This document shows, piece after piece, positions 1 to 9,074 of a stretch of DNA of 64,000 nt. The DNA is from Pseudopyrenochaeta lycopersici (Eukaryota > Ascomycota > Dothideomycetes > Pleosporales > Pseudopyrenochaetaceae). The DNA lies in assembly GCA_003313425.1 (NCBI GenBank), contig NHZP01000085.1:1-64000 (forward strand), read 5' to 3'. Under the pieces are notes generated by a model, which saw only the letters and a list, made by a program, of their open reading frames with translations, was not told the DNA's origin and did not search any database. The position numbers and the translations under genes were made by a program. Every line of letters starts with the position of its first letter. Position 1 is the stretch's first letter.

Positions 1-33
1 TAGAAGTGGGATCTGGTGTCAGTAGGGGTGTAT

Positions 34-429
34 CTAAAGAAAGGCCCTCGCAGGTGAGGGCACTGGCGAAGATGGCCGGTTGCTCGATTCTATTATGCTC
101 GTAGGGCCCAAGTCAAAGGAATCGATAGCACGTTTATATCGTCCTGCAGTGCCGTACTCCGCGAAGGATAGACTGTCGTCCTCGCTACTTGACTCGTCCG
201 ACTTAGTGTCCAGTGAGAGACTGCTAGAGGGCGTCGAGTGCAATGATGAGGTATGTGAAGAGCTCAGCGAGGGTGCACGCAAGTCCTGCAGCAAGTATGC
301 AGTTCTACGAGGGACACTGAAGGCGTCGAGCGACAGCGATGTCGACGAGGTGGAGCGCGATATTGGCGGGGCGTGTTGGAAGGGCGCACCCTCTGGCGTC
401 GATAGCACCTCAGCCATAGCTGAGGCCAC
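34..429 (-). CDS. Serine-rich hypothetical protein (or first exon)
   Basis: A 131-codon open frame on the minus strand with an ATG at 429 and a TAG at 34-36. The product is dominated by Ser, Thr and Pro, with long serine runs in the middle and an acidic patch (SDESSSEDDSLSF) followed by a better-ordered stretch (GTAGRYKRAIDSFDLGP). It has no signal peptide or membrane segment. I recognise no family. Low-complexity, probably disordered regions like this are common in fungal regulatory proteins. The frame closes close to the window edge, so a splice to an exon outside the window is possible. The overlapping plus-strand frame (80-559) looks like its shadow. Coding status rests on composition only. 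Confidence 0.3.
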   Translation of the reverse strand: MASAMAEVLSTPEGAPFQHAPPISRSTSSTSLSLDAFSVPRRTAYLLQDLRAPSLSSSHTSSLHSTPSSSLSLDTKSDESSSEDDSLSFAEYGTAGRYKRAIDSFDLGPTSIIESSNRPSSPVPSPARAFL

Positions 430-1169
430 GCACGCTCAATGCCTTAATAGCAACCACAGTGAGATGCGGTGGTGGATTTCGTCAGCCAAACCCTCCTTCG
501 CGAGTTTCTCTCGGCTCGGTCTCGACATGCTGCCACTGCCATGGCGGCTCGTTCGTTAAGTAGAGTCGGAAGATGCGGGAGCTGTTGGGGTTGTCGCTGT
601 GCAAGAATGCCTCTGGGTGGACAACGCAAGGGAGAGCGGCAGCGCATGGAATGGCGTCTGTTATCGAGACGCGTGGGAGATGCAAATGATCGGAAGTTGC
701 AGCGTCGGGAGCAGAGACCAGAGACTAGACCCCGTTCGTTCTGTCCCCCATCAGTCGGCGAGCCACTCACACCGCGGGAAACTTTATATGGCCGCTTTCA
801 TCCAGTCCTGATACGCTGCTAAGCACCGCCGAAACGGTGAACCCCGCTGTCTCTCCACTTTCACAATAGCAGAAAGATGCCGTCACCGTCCAACAAAGAT
901 GGCAGCTTCGTCAATAGGCCTACACTGTTGCATCTGCCGCGACCGTTCGCCAATACGAAAGGTGGTAGACGTTCCGTTCCATGGCTATCTCCCTTTGGCT
1001 GCAGACGGGGATGTCCGATTGATCGGTTGTGCAGACCCAACAACGAACCTTGATGGAAGGAGCTGCACGCTCACTGCGGCCGTTGCGGGGAAGTGAGGGA
1101 CAGCAGCATTGAGCTGATATTGCCTAGCAGTCCAAGGTGCTGATAATGTCCAGGCGACAATGGATTCTA
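430..1169. other. Intergenic, no recognisable gene
   Basis: Several short frames overlap on both strands but none has a recognisable domain, a consistent codon pattern or intron signals that join them. I see nothing to annotate here. Confidence 0.4.
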
Positions 1170-1245
1170 TATAGCAATTTAATTGCAACACTAGAAAATC
1201 TCGTAATAATAGCTTTTGTGGGTGGCTCTATCGCCTCAATTACGC
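1170..1245 (+). mobile_element. Relic of the 3' end of a Fot1/pogo-like element
   Basis: This stretch resembles the sub-terminal 3' part of the Fot1-like element at 49205-51292. The clearest block, at about 1196-1243, matches 51202-51243 with scattered substitutions (shared core ATAATAGCT and GTGGCTCTA). A weaker match extends about 30 bases upstream (TTAATTGCAACA against AATTGATCGCAAGCATCA). The terminal inverted repeat is not preserved. It is best read as a decayed fragment. Confidence 0.4.
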
Positions 1246-1879
1246 TGCTGGCTATCTGGTCTGTGGAGCACGTTATCGATAAGGGCATCTCGATGTGGGT
1301 TGTGCCACAGTCCACCTTTCATTCGCGTGCATCCAACAATAAGCTGGACTGTGGAGCGTGGCTGGCATAAGAATGTCAGCTTGCGGATATTCTGTAGTGA
1401 TGGCAAAAGTGACATTGTCCAATAGCATTCATTCCGATTTGAGGGTAAGCCGTTCCAAGGAGCCACTCCACCATGTCGACCATCAAGATCGTACCGAGTG
1501 TCGGTCGCAGCTCCCTACCAATGATTGAAAGGCAGTAATCAGCGGCTGCGACGCCCTAGCGCAGTATCAGATAAATGTGCGCTGGAAACTGCAGCTGCAT
1601 ACTGTGCTGAAACTCAACAGGTATGCATTGCGAGAGAGTGACGTCGAAATTAAGGATATATTGTTGCAATGCCAGCAGTTACAATAAGAACTGCAGTTAT
1701 TGTGTCCCATCCCCACTCAACAGCATATAGAGCCGTACGTCCTGTCTTTGGACCTCGCTCTTCACCCTGATCGCTTCCCGTACGTTTGTGTCACATATCG
1801 CCAGAGTAGTATCCAGACCTCAAATAGTCCGCTTCCAGCAAACAATAGATTTGCTTCAATTCGCGCCCGCATTGCAACC
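1246..1879. other. Intergenic, upstream of hemerythrin-like gene
   Basis: No gene is visible. A 10-bp inverted repeat (CCACAGTCCA at 1305-1314 and its complement at 1345-1354) could form a hairpin, but nothing marks it as functional. The last about 150 bases before 1880 are C- and T-rich, as fungal leaders often are. Confidence 0.35.
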
Positions 1880-2532
1880 ATGTCGACCATCTCAGACGCC
1901 ATCATCAAGGACCACCGTGAGCTCGAGAAGTGCTATGACGAGGTCGTCAACAACCCGGATGATATTGACCATATAACCCAGTATGGCAATCAGTTTACCT
2001 GGGAGCTAGCTCGTCACTCGGTGGCTGAAGAGCTGCTCATCTACCCCGCTTTCGAAAAGTACATGGGCAGGGATGGCCATGAGAAAGCAGAGCACGATCG
2101 CAAAGAGCATCACCGGGTAAGCCGCACCCTGCCCAACGTTTTCCTAGTGTAGCAGTCAATCCTAATGCATCGCAGGTCAAAGAGCTCCTCAATGAATTCC
2201 AGGACATGACCGCCGCGAGTTCCGACTACATTCCTAAGCTCAAGGAGCTCTGGTCGGTGCTCAGCCAACATATCAGGGAGGAAGAGGGCGACGACCTGCC
2301 CGCCTTCGAAGAAGCTCTGAGCTCACCCGATAACCAGGGTGTCTCCGAGAGCCTGGCGAAGAATTTTGGCAGGACTAAGATGTTCGTTCCATCAAGGAGC
2401 CATCCCAGCGCTGGTGAGAACCCCTTGTTCGAAGGACCCATGGGCCTGCTTGCTGCGCCAATTGACCACGTCGCCGACATATTCCGTAAGTTTCCTGATA
2501 ATACTATCAGCCCGAACCCATCGAATAAATAA
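1880..2532 (+). CDS. Hemerythrin-like (HHE cation-binding) domain protein
   Basis: Two exons, 1880-2116 and 2176-2532, flank a 59-nt GT-AG intron (GTAAGC...CGCAG) that lies exactly between codons. The spliced product is 197 residues. HHE-domain proteins fold as a four-helix bundle that binds a di-iron or other metal centre and are linked to oxygen, NO or redox sensing. The expected ligands are visible: KDHRELEK in helix 1, ARHSVAEELLIYPAFE in helix 2, EHDRKEHHRVKELL across the splice, and HIREEEGDDLPAFEE in helix 4. Start chosen at the ATG of MSTISDAIIKDH, because the 60 in-frame codons upstream do not resemble the family. A second possible intron (2486-2551) would replace the last residues. 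I keep it unspliced because the C-terminal FRKFPD looks family-typical. Predicted cytosolic. Confidence 0.85.
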
Positions 2533-2737
2533 ATTGTTTGTACGCGTTCAGGTAATGAGCGATGCGTTCGAGGGCAGGAACTGGCGCATTGAGGGGGTGG
2601 ACGGCTTGTCGCTATGGAGATCGGCGCTCTAGGGATGTTAGAAAAATGTATAGTACTTAATCATGAGTTAACTCCAATCTGCATCTACCATATCGCTCTA
2701 CAATTCCTGCTCACTGTGATATTAGCAATGATCAGCT

Positions 2738-2824
2738 AGAGGCTACGAGCAGATTGTGAAGCTGCTGCTCGACAAAGGTGCCGACATCAACGCGCAGGGT
2801 CAAGAGTACGGCAATGTACTATAG
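2738..2824 (+). pseudogene. Ankyrin-repeat fragment
   Basis: About 28 codons spell one ankyrin repeat and a half: GYEQIVKLLLDKGADINAQG, then EYGN, ending in a TAG. This is the repeat style of the large NACHT/ankyrin proteins of filamentous fungi. No flanking repeats are found in any frame, so it is a remnant of a lost gene. Confidence 0.6.
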
Positions 2825-3218
2825 CGTAATTCCAGAAGCTGTAGATACGCTTCAGAAGAGCATCAGCCGACCTAACTAGGTGTCCTGCTACCTAAGCTAG
2901 TTGCGCTTCAGTAGAATGCCTGCGCAGGCAGGGCTAACGAAGATAGTAACTCGGGCTCTAGCAGGAGCGCACCAGGTAATATCCACCGCTCGACCGCAGC
3001 CGCATCCTTCGAACCTGTAAAACTGGTCATCGCACATTTTCGGAATCCACGGGTTGCAAGAAAGGTCGACGTTCTGTGGGGTGTTGGAGGATGACAGGCG
3101 AAGGCGAGGGGATGGTTCGGGCGGGAGGGGTCGCTTTGAGCTGACTAATAAGCAAGTCTCGAGCTCAGCTGGTAGAACCCCGACTTCACTCTCCACTCAA
3201 ACTGTCTTATCCGCACAC
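2825..3218. other. Intergenic
   Basis: No supported gene. A 46-codon minus-strand frame (3037-2897) begins with a short cysteine-containing peptide (MCDDQFYRFEGCGCG) reminiscent of small fungal Cys-motif proteins. It is too short and isolated to call. Confidence 0.3.
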
Positions 3219-3715
3219 ATGGAAGCTCAAACCCAGCAACAACTACCCCGAGAGGAAGCTATTCGACTTTGCTTCCGCTTCAAACCTCAAGACATACTAG
3301 GCGAACCAGGCGCCCGTTCAATAACTGTTGCTAATGCCTTCATGCAACAGAACTTCAATAGGAAATTCGACTGGGATCAGGACTATGTCTATACACCGGC
3401 AGGCATAGATGAGGACGGAGTAAGGAGGAAATTATTTATGTTTCTCGACGTCAATAAGAATGCAAACCGCGCATTTCAAACTTTGCTCTGCTACAGAGTC
3501 GCTAAAGGAAGCCCAATGTATATGGTCCTTTCCTGCCAGCGTATATGCTAGCTGACATATTCAGTAGTTCGAGGATGGGGCTACTCGAATTGAACGAGAC
3601 GGTTGGCTGGGGAACAATTCCTCTCGGACGAAGTGAGTCGGCCTGAACCATCTTAAAACGCAACGACAGTGTACTAATTGGGGGTGTAGGTGCGCTTTAT
3701 CGGTGGTTTTGGTAA
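3219..3715 (+). CDS. Hypothetical small protein, three exons
   Basis: The proposed exons are 3219-3517, 3565-3632 and 3690-3715. They are separated by introns of 47 nt (GTATAT...GCTGAC...TTCAG) and 57 nt (GTGAGT...GTACTAAT...TGTAG). Both introns have a branch-point-like element and both preserve the frame. The joined product is 130 residues ending in a tryptophan-rich tail (YRWFW). The first exon has a balanced composition (REEAIRLCFRFKPQDILG, ITVANAFMQQNFNRKFDWD) that looks like a folded protein. There is no signal peptide or membrane helix. I recognise no family. Two independent, well-formed introns are the main support. Without them the frame would stop at 3551. Confidence 0.5.
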
Positions 3716-3888
3716 TGTGAGGGTGCCTGTTTGCATCCTGATCAACTCCTAGCCGCCCGGTAGACCATGTTTTTCCAGCTCTCTTTTCGAGTCTTCAATT
3801 CGTCAATTCCACCTAGCTATTCGAACCCTTCGTTTCTCAGATACAGCCTATGATAGCTGTATTTCGGGTTTTATTTCATAACTCTTTT

Positions 3889-4086
3889 CAGCTCTTTAGT
3901 CGCGAGGGCGATCTCAGCCGACACTTCAAACGGAAGCACTTGCAGAATATCAAGGAAGGAGACCGTCTCAGCTGCGAACTATGTCAGGTAGACCTGGTAG
4001 ACAAGATGCATGCGCAGCGACATGGACTCGATGTTCGCGGCACTCGTGACCTAGAAAGAGACTGCTCAATCCGCTCGGGTTTGTAA
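3889..4086 (+). pseudogene. C2H2 zinc-finger protein fragment
   Basis: The frame reads LFSREGDLSRHFKRKH..., the second half of a C2H2 finger with its two histidines, then CELCQVDLVDKMHAQRHGL, which supplies a complete CX2C...H...H finger. This pattern occurs at the C-terminus of fungal FluG-domain and related zinc-finger proteins. Upstream and downstream exons are missing and the frame closes at 4086, so it is a relic. Confidence 0.5.
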
Positions 4087-4169
4087 GTCGCGTCTCGTCT
4101 GAGCATTTTCTAACTTACTATGCACGTGGCGTGAAACCTACATAACTTATAGGTTTAACTTAGAGAGAT

Positions 4170-4729
4170 CAGTGGTGTCAAGAATCAAAGAATTGAATCG
4201 GAGGGCTAGATTATTATTGATTATTAGTAGCAGACCTGTATTCATATTATGAATTCGATTATGAATCGGATTAGTAATCAGCAATTGTGAAGCAGAAGCA
4301 GTAGATTTCGGTGATGTGGTTGGAAATCTATACAATTTAGTTACCCATTATAGACTGTCGTACACGCTTGGAGGCGTTGTAATCCACTTTCTTAAGCGTC
4401 TTGCATCCCTTCCTCCTGCATCTGTAGCCATTCTTTGACTACCCTACTCTTGACCCATGACTTCAAACTCTTTCCTCGTTCAATTGCACCGCCGCCAAGT
4501 CGAAGTCACTGTGTAGCCCTCGCATTTATAGTTTCGCCGTAGTGATCGCTCTTGAAGAGTGTTCAGAGGTCTTTTCAGCCATTTGGAAGCGACCTGTACT
4601 AAATCGGCATGATTCATAAGGATTATTAATAACGTGAATGAATCACAGGCTTTGATTCATATTGATTATTAAGGAATTATTAATTCCGATTCGAATCGCC
4701 TAATAATCGATTGATTCTTGACACCACTG
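4170..4729. mobile_element. MITE-like element with 20-bp inverted ends
   Basis: The ends are inverted repeats: CAGTGGTGTCAAGAATCAA at the left and its complement at the right, 560 bp apart. The interior is AT-rich and built of repeated GATTATTA/GATTCAT motifs that are themselves partly palindromic. There is no coding frame of note. CAGTGGTG termini are typical of hAT-derived MITEs, but I cannot find a clean 8-bp target duplication (AGAGAGAT against ATACTTCA), so the superfamily is provisional. Confidence 0.6.
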
Positions 4730-5326
4730 ATACTTCATATAAACAGTAGGTTATACAGGTAGATAACTATATTTTAACAAACAAGGAACAGCGCGACATA
4801 TGGTCTAAATTAGATAACCTCAGGTATTTAGATATTCCGCGCGGCCTTCTATTGCTGATGCGCAAACTACGAATGAGAAGCTGGTGATGCAAAGGTTTGG
4901 AGGCGACCTAAGTTCGATTCGGGGTTAAACTGATTCGATGGGTTTGACCGGCATTGTGCTGAGTGCTGAAGCGCAGTTGAGAGGTTGAAGTGGCTTTGCG
5001 ACGTATTCTTCTATACTGCGTTTCCCACTGCTTCCCAGGCAGCGGGATCAGCAATGACACGAATATCGGATGACCCGACTGAGTTGTTACTCGATTCTTT
5101 TCTGGCATCAGGACAACATCGACGATGCCCTGCATGTAGCGCAATACGCCAAGCGCATCTACGAAGTGTTCGATACCTATCGGTTCCACATCTTGAACAA
5201 GCATTATCGTAAGTACAGGTCGCGCATAAGCCATTCAGTGTCCTTATCGCTTACCTTTCAATAGCTGTCTTCTAGCATCCACACTTACGATGTGACGCTA
5301 TGTAATTTCCAAGACGCTTTCAAGGA
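4730..5326. other. Possible decayed exon fragments
   Basis: A short plausible stretch at about 5100-5207 (DNIDDALHVAQYAKRIYEVF then YRFHILNKHY) ends at a GTAAGT donor-like site. It may be an exon of the broken gene that follows, but frames do not join cleanly. Nothing else is recognisable. Confidence 0.3.
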
Positions 5327-5955
5327 ATTTCGGCTAAAGCCGCGTTTTTCGACACTGGTCAAGTAGCGGTTTCAGCTGCTGCTATCACAATCTCCCTTGC
5401 CATAGGTCATCAGGTTGTTTGGCTTGAAGCAACACAGTTTAGTGCTCTTCAACACTATTCCGGCATAAACGTAAGTCTTTCAATTTAAACATCTCGCAAT
5501 TAATCTTACGCGGTAATCAGCTTGCCCATATCATACGCTGCTTGATTGCTCCTTGCTGGATCGTTCCACTCTTGTATGTGGTTTCTACATTATTTACAAT
5601 ACTCGAGTTTATCTACTCTGTTAGGTATGGCCTCTTTCTAAGTTGAGTTTTGGACCTTCTTCTTACATGGTTTAGGAAATAAGTCACATCACCCGCTTAT
5701 AATTCCTTTATGTATCTTGCCCTGCCGTCGGTCCTTGCGTCAGGAATGTCGAGCTGGAGACTGTACGAGCACAGGAGCTCAGGTGGGCATAACTCGAAGT
5801 ACATAAGGCTACTAGTTGCAGTTATTGCTTCGAATGCGACTGCAGCTCTCTGTCAGCTTTGTGGCGCAATGGTTTTCTATGCCTACTTGCTTAATGGCAG
5901 TAAGATGAGTACCCGATCGTATCAGAGCATACTTCTCGTATGTATAGATTCTTAG
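5327..5955 (+). pseudogene. Multi-pass membrane protein gene, broken
   Basis: Three blocks line up in one reading frame across two introns, 5471-5520 (GTAAGT...ATCAG) and 5625-5675 (GTATGG...TTTAG). Block 1 has a hydrophobic helix (AAAITISLAIGHQVVWLEA). Block 2 has a strongly hydrophobic segment (CWIVPLLYVVSTLFTILEF). Block 3 carries LLVAVIASNATAALCQLCGA followed by MVFYAYLL. The only lesion found is an in-frame TAA at 5680-5682 just after the second acceptor, which could be a CAA-to-TAA change. No start exon is visible. The general look is of a fungal polytopic membrane protein. I recognise no named family. Confidence 0.45.
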
Positions 5956-7013
5956 CTATGAAACAATCTAACATGCGCAGGCATGTTCATCTACGCAACT
6001 TCTTTGTCCTCTCATATTCTGTTGTGCCGGTATCGCCCGCCAAATATCCGAATGTATTGGCGTTGGAGAGGCATATCACGCTCAGCTGGCTTGAGTAACG
6101 GCGATGTTGAGGGAGCAATGAGACTGGACAGCCTATAGACTGCGAGCCGAAGTTGGGTTTTTGCTGGCTGAACCTGGATGTACTAGTTTTCGAGCGGACA
6201 CGCCAACGCCGCAAACGCATCATTGGTTCGTTGCGTTGATGTCCATCCCAAGTGGTTTGCTTCCGACAGAGTCACAGAGATAACCAAAGGCACCTAACCG
6301 ATTAGTCCTATTTCTAGCTAGAAATAGAAACACATTCCAACTCATGTGGCTCTGACCTTTTCGTAATATAATTTTTGTGCCTTTGGCATGGCACTGTAGA
6401 TTTAGTGGTGATTGGCCAGTCCGACGGCAAAGCAGGGACGAAAATAGCAGAGAGCACTTTCTCAATACCCCACCTCAACATCGACATTCACAAGTCCGTG
6501 CCCAACCCTGAGTCGCATCTCAAGTCTGTCTCCTCGTGCTAGAGCCATCTCCACATTGGCGAATCGCCATCTCTCTTTCGCTACGCTAAACACCGCCGTT
6601 CACCGACCCACCGACGATTGCAGAGACATTGATCAAGCGGCTAGTTTATTTACTTTGTCGGTCCACCTCACCATCAGGCTGCAGCATTCCTGAAACATGT
6701 TATGGACCTGACAGGTCTTTCGGCGTCAACACACGTATCTCATGCCTTACCAGACCTCGTGCTCTACGCTGAGCGATTTTCATCGATATGTCCACCTGTG
6801 TCGATTCGAAGATTAACTTCCTCAAAATTAAGGAGAAATAGCAGGCAAGATGGGACTCTCATGTAACAAAGATACAAGAAGAGTGGGATATAGATTTCCA
6901 AGAGAATGACTGAAACAGCAATATATGACAGGGGCCGTGGGCGTATATATATAAGAGTGAGGCACTACGCTTGTAGGAACAACAACAATGAACATGATCA
7001 CTTGCTTCAACAA
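5956..7013. other. Intergenic, no recognisable gene
   Basis: Short frames occur on both strands without domains or intron structure. No transposon ends are visible. Confidence 0.35.
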
Positions 7014-7105
7014 GACCACTCAGCACACTAGACCACTCAGCACTAGGCCACTCAGCACTAGGCCACTCAGCACTAGGCCACTCAGCACTAGACCACTCAG
7101 CACAC
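7014..7105. repeat. 15-bp minisatellite, six units
   Basis: Six tandem units of the form G(A/G)CCACTCAGCACTA occupy this stretch. The first unit is 17 bp through a CA duplication, and the three central units are identical. Degenerate copies of the CACCACTCAGCA core reappear at about 7490-7590, so the array may once have been longer or dispersed. Confidence 0.85.
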
Positions 7106-8009
7106 AACACACCAGAGCACTTAACACCGGCCGTATACTGAAGCGAGTTCCAAGTGTTGTGGCTCCTGGCATGTGGATGATTGGTGGGTGCGCGACGAGC
7201 TTGTGAACAACGTAAGCTGGTAGGGCAAGTTCACTTGGAAGATTGATGCAGCGCTTGAGAAATAGACGCATAGTTAGATAGTGGATCAAGCGTTGCGTTG
7301 GATTGAAATTCTTTAATTTCAACTGCTGCGTTCGATTGCTATCGTCAAAATAAGCAAATTCTGATCATTAAGAGTCTTTTGTAACGTGTTGACTTTGCGT
7401 CGATAAGTTTGAAGCGTGTCAGAGGATGAAATCCAAGTACACATCCTCTCCCAAGGATTCGTCCGGCACAGCACTGGTTACGTCACTATGCACACCACTC
7501 ACCATTGACACCACTCAGCACCACCAGTCAACGCTCACCACTCAGCATCCGCTACTCAGCACTCACTATGGACACCGCTCACCATCGTCACCAGCACTCA
7601 AAATTGGGAACCGTTACAAGGGCTCCAAAACAGGAGCCCCAGATCCAAACCTGCACTGCACGCGTAATGCAACCTGCTTCTGGGTACGAATTTGGTCCAG
7701 GGTTTGGTTGCATGACTAGTTTGAATATACTGGCCCAATCTTCGGTAGCACGGTGATGGCCTCTCAACAGCAATCGCAGCTACCAGCATGCGCCAAAGCA
7801 AGAAGAGCTTTAAACAATAGCTATTAGAAGCTATTAAAACCCTCTACGAAAAGTTGACGAAGTTATGCTTAGAATATCACACATATTTTGTTGGCGGGCA
7901 GCAGGCAGGAGGAACTAGGTTGATTCCTATCAAATGAGACACAAGGGAACTATATACCCTGTGGATGCTTATATAACAGAGCACGTGAGGAGCTAACCGT
8001 GTTGGCTAA
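7106..8009. other. Intergenic with degenerate CACTCAGCA repeats
   Basis: The stretch 7490-7590 contains scattered CAC(C/T)ACTCAGCA and CTCACCAT motifs related to the minisatellite. No gene or mobile-element end is recognised elsewhere. Confidence 0.35.
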
Positions 8010-8264
8010 CATATTTATTTTCTTGCCCATCGCAATGGCCGCTTCAACGTAATCATCTCTAGAGACAAGACTGGTCAGCCCTGGTTGCCGCCAAGTCAAG
8101 ATATTCTTGTAGGCTCCCCTTTATTGCAGCTATCAAGGACTAAGTTGTTTCAAGGACAGATTGTATCCTTCGCCGGTGATAAAGTTGCCGTCGCATTTCC
8201 ATCGACCTCGACGTGGACGAGCGTACGTTACCTCTCACGCAGCGGGTTCATATGCGCCGTGTGA
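8010..8264 (+). pseudogene. Open frame without start codon, unrecognised
   Basis: An 84-codon frame, open from a TAA at 8007-8009 to a TGA at 8262-8264 and lacking an early ATG, has a protein-like composition: RDKTGQPWLPPSQDILVGSP, then LFQGQIVSFAGDKVAVAFPS. This is more even and hydrophobic than chance frames nearby. It could be an exon of a lost gene or of a gene related to the membrane protein downstream, but no splice partner was found. Confidence 0.3.
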
Positions 8265-9074
8265 CCTCAGCACATCGGCAAATATGGAATGTGTTACAAG
8301 CAAAGCTAAGTTAGATGTAAATGTTAAGCGGGTGGAGCGGTCGTTTGTGCAATACGTTATTGATAGAAAGCATGTTCAGTAGCGTTCAAGGTCACGTGAT
8401 AGATCAACATCAGCACTTTTGGAGCCAGCACCGTCACGTCTACAAAGGCAAAAACCACCTAATTAACCCACCAACTTGGCGACACATAGCCTTGCCATGT
8501 ATGTCTGCTATTTTGGTCTTTCCAAGGTCGTCATGCAGCTATAAATGATCCTAACAGTAAAAAATAGTGTGCAGACATCATAACCTGTAACTGATCGTCT
8601 TCCGATTTAAGAATTAGGTGGGTGGCGAGTTTCTCAAAGCTCAGCTGGCGGGCATTGCCACCGCCGATGGCGTGCGGCTGGCGACGCTCTCGCCAAAACC
8701 ATGGTCCGGATTGGTCGGACGCGGCATAATCCGTGGTCACCAGCCCCAAGCTGAATGAGGTTACTCAATCATTCATAAGACCCCAGGTTCCTTGCTCACA
8801 TATTCTTAGCCTGGGCAGAATTGAACTGTCAGAGAATTTCGGTTCCACATACAGGTCCTGTAGAGTAAGGTAGCCCTCAAAGCTCTCGCTCATGCGATTT
8901 CTAGCACGTATCCGGGCCGTACATAGCGTTGCCCACCCTATATTCGATATCCGGATAGCTACCTGCCTTAACTAGATCTGTACGGCACGACCTAGGAGGC
9001 TCATGGTATCTTAACAATATACTTAGGGGAGAGCGGTGCTAGTCAATCAGCGAGATCAGCACACCTTATTGAAG
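8265..9074. other. Intergenic, upstream of membrane-protein gene
   Basis: One short GC-richer open stretch (about 8617-8755) sits here without a recognisable match. No other feature is visible. Confidence 0.3.

Noticed and set aside
1305..1354. 10-bp stem hairpin as a regulatory element
   Set aside because: Short perfect stems of this kind are expected by chance in a window this size, and no gene is positioned to use it.
2486..2551. Second intron in the hemerythrin-like gene
   Set aside because: Signals are acceptable (GTAAGT...TTCAG), but the unspliced C-terminus FRKFPD looks family-like, so the simpler model is preferred.
2897..3037. 46-codon cysteine-containing frame on the minus strand
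   Set aside because: Too short, no signal peptide, no splice partner.
7014..7105. CRISPR-like array
   Set aside because: The units are contiguous 15-bp tandem repeats without spacers, in a eukaryotic genome.
8617..8755. Possible dehydrogenase exon (open stretch VGGEFLKAQLAGIATADG)
   Set aside because: Weak resemblance to the N-terminus of homoserine dehydrogenases, but no nucleotide-binding start and no following exon; too short to support.
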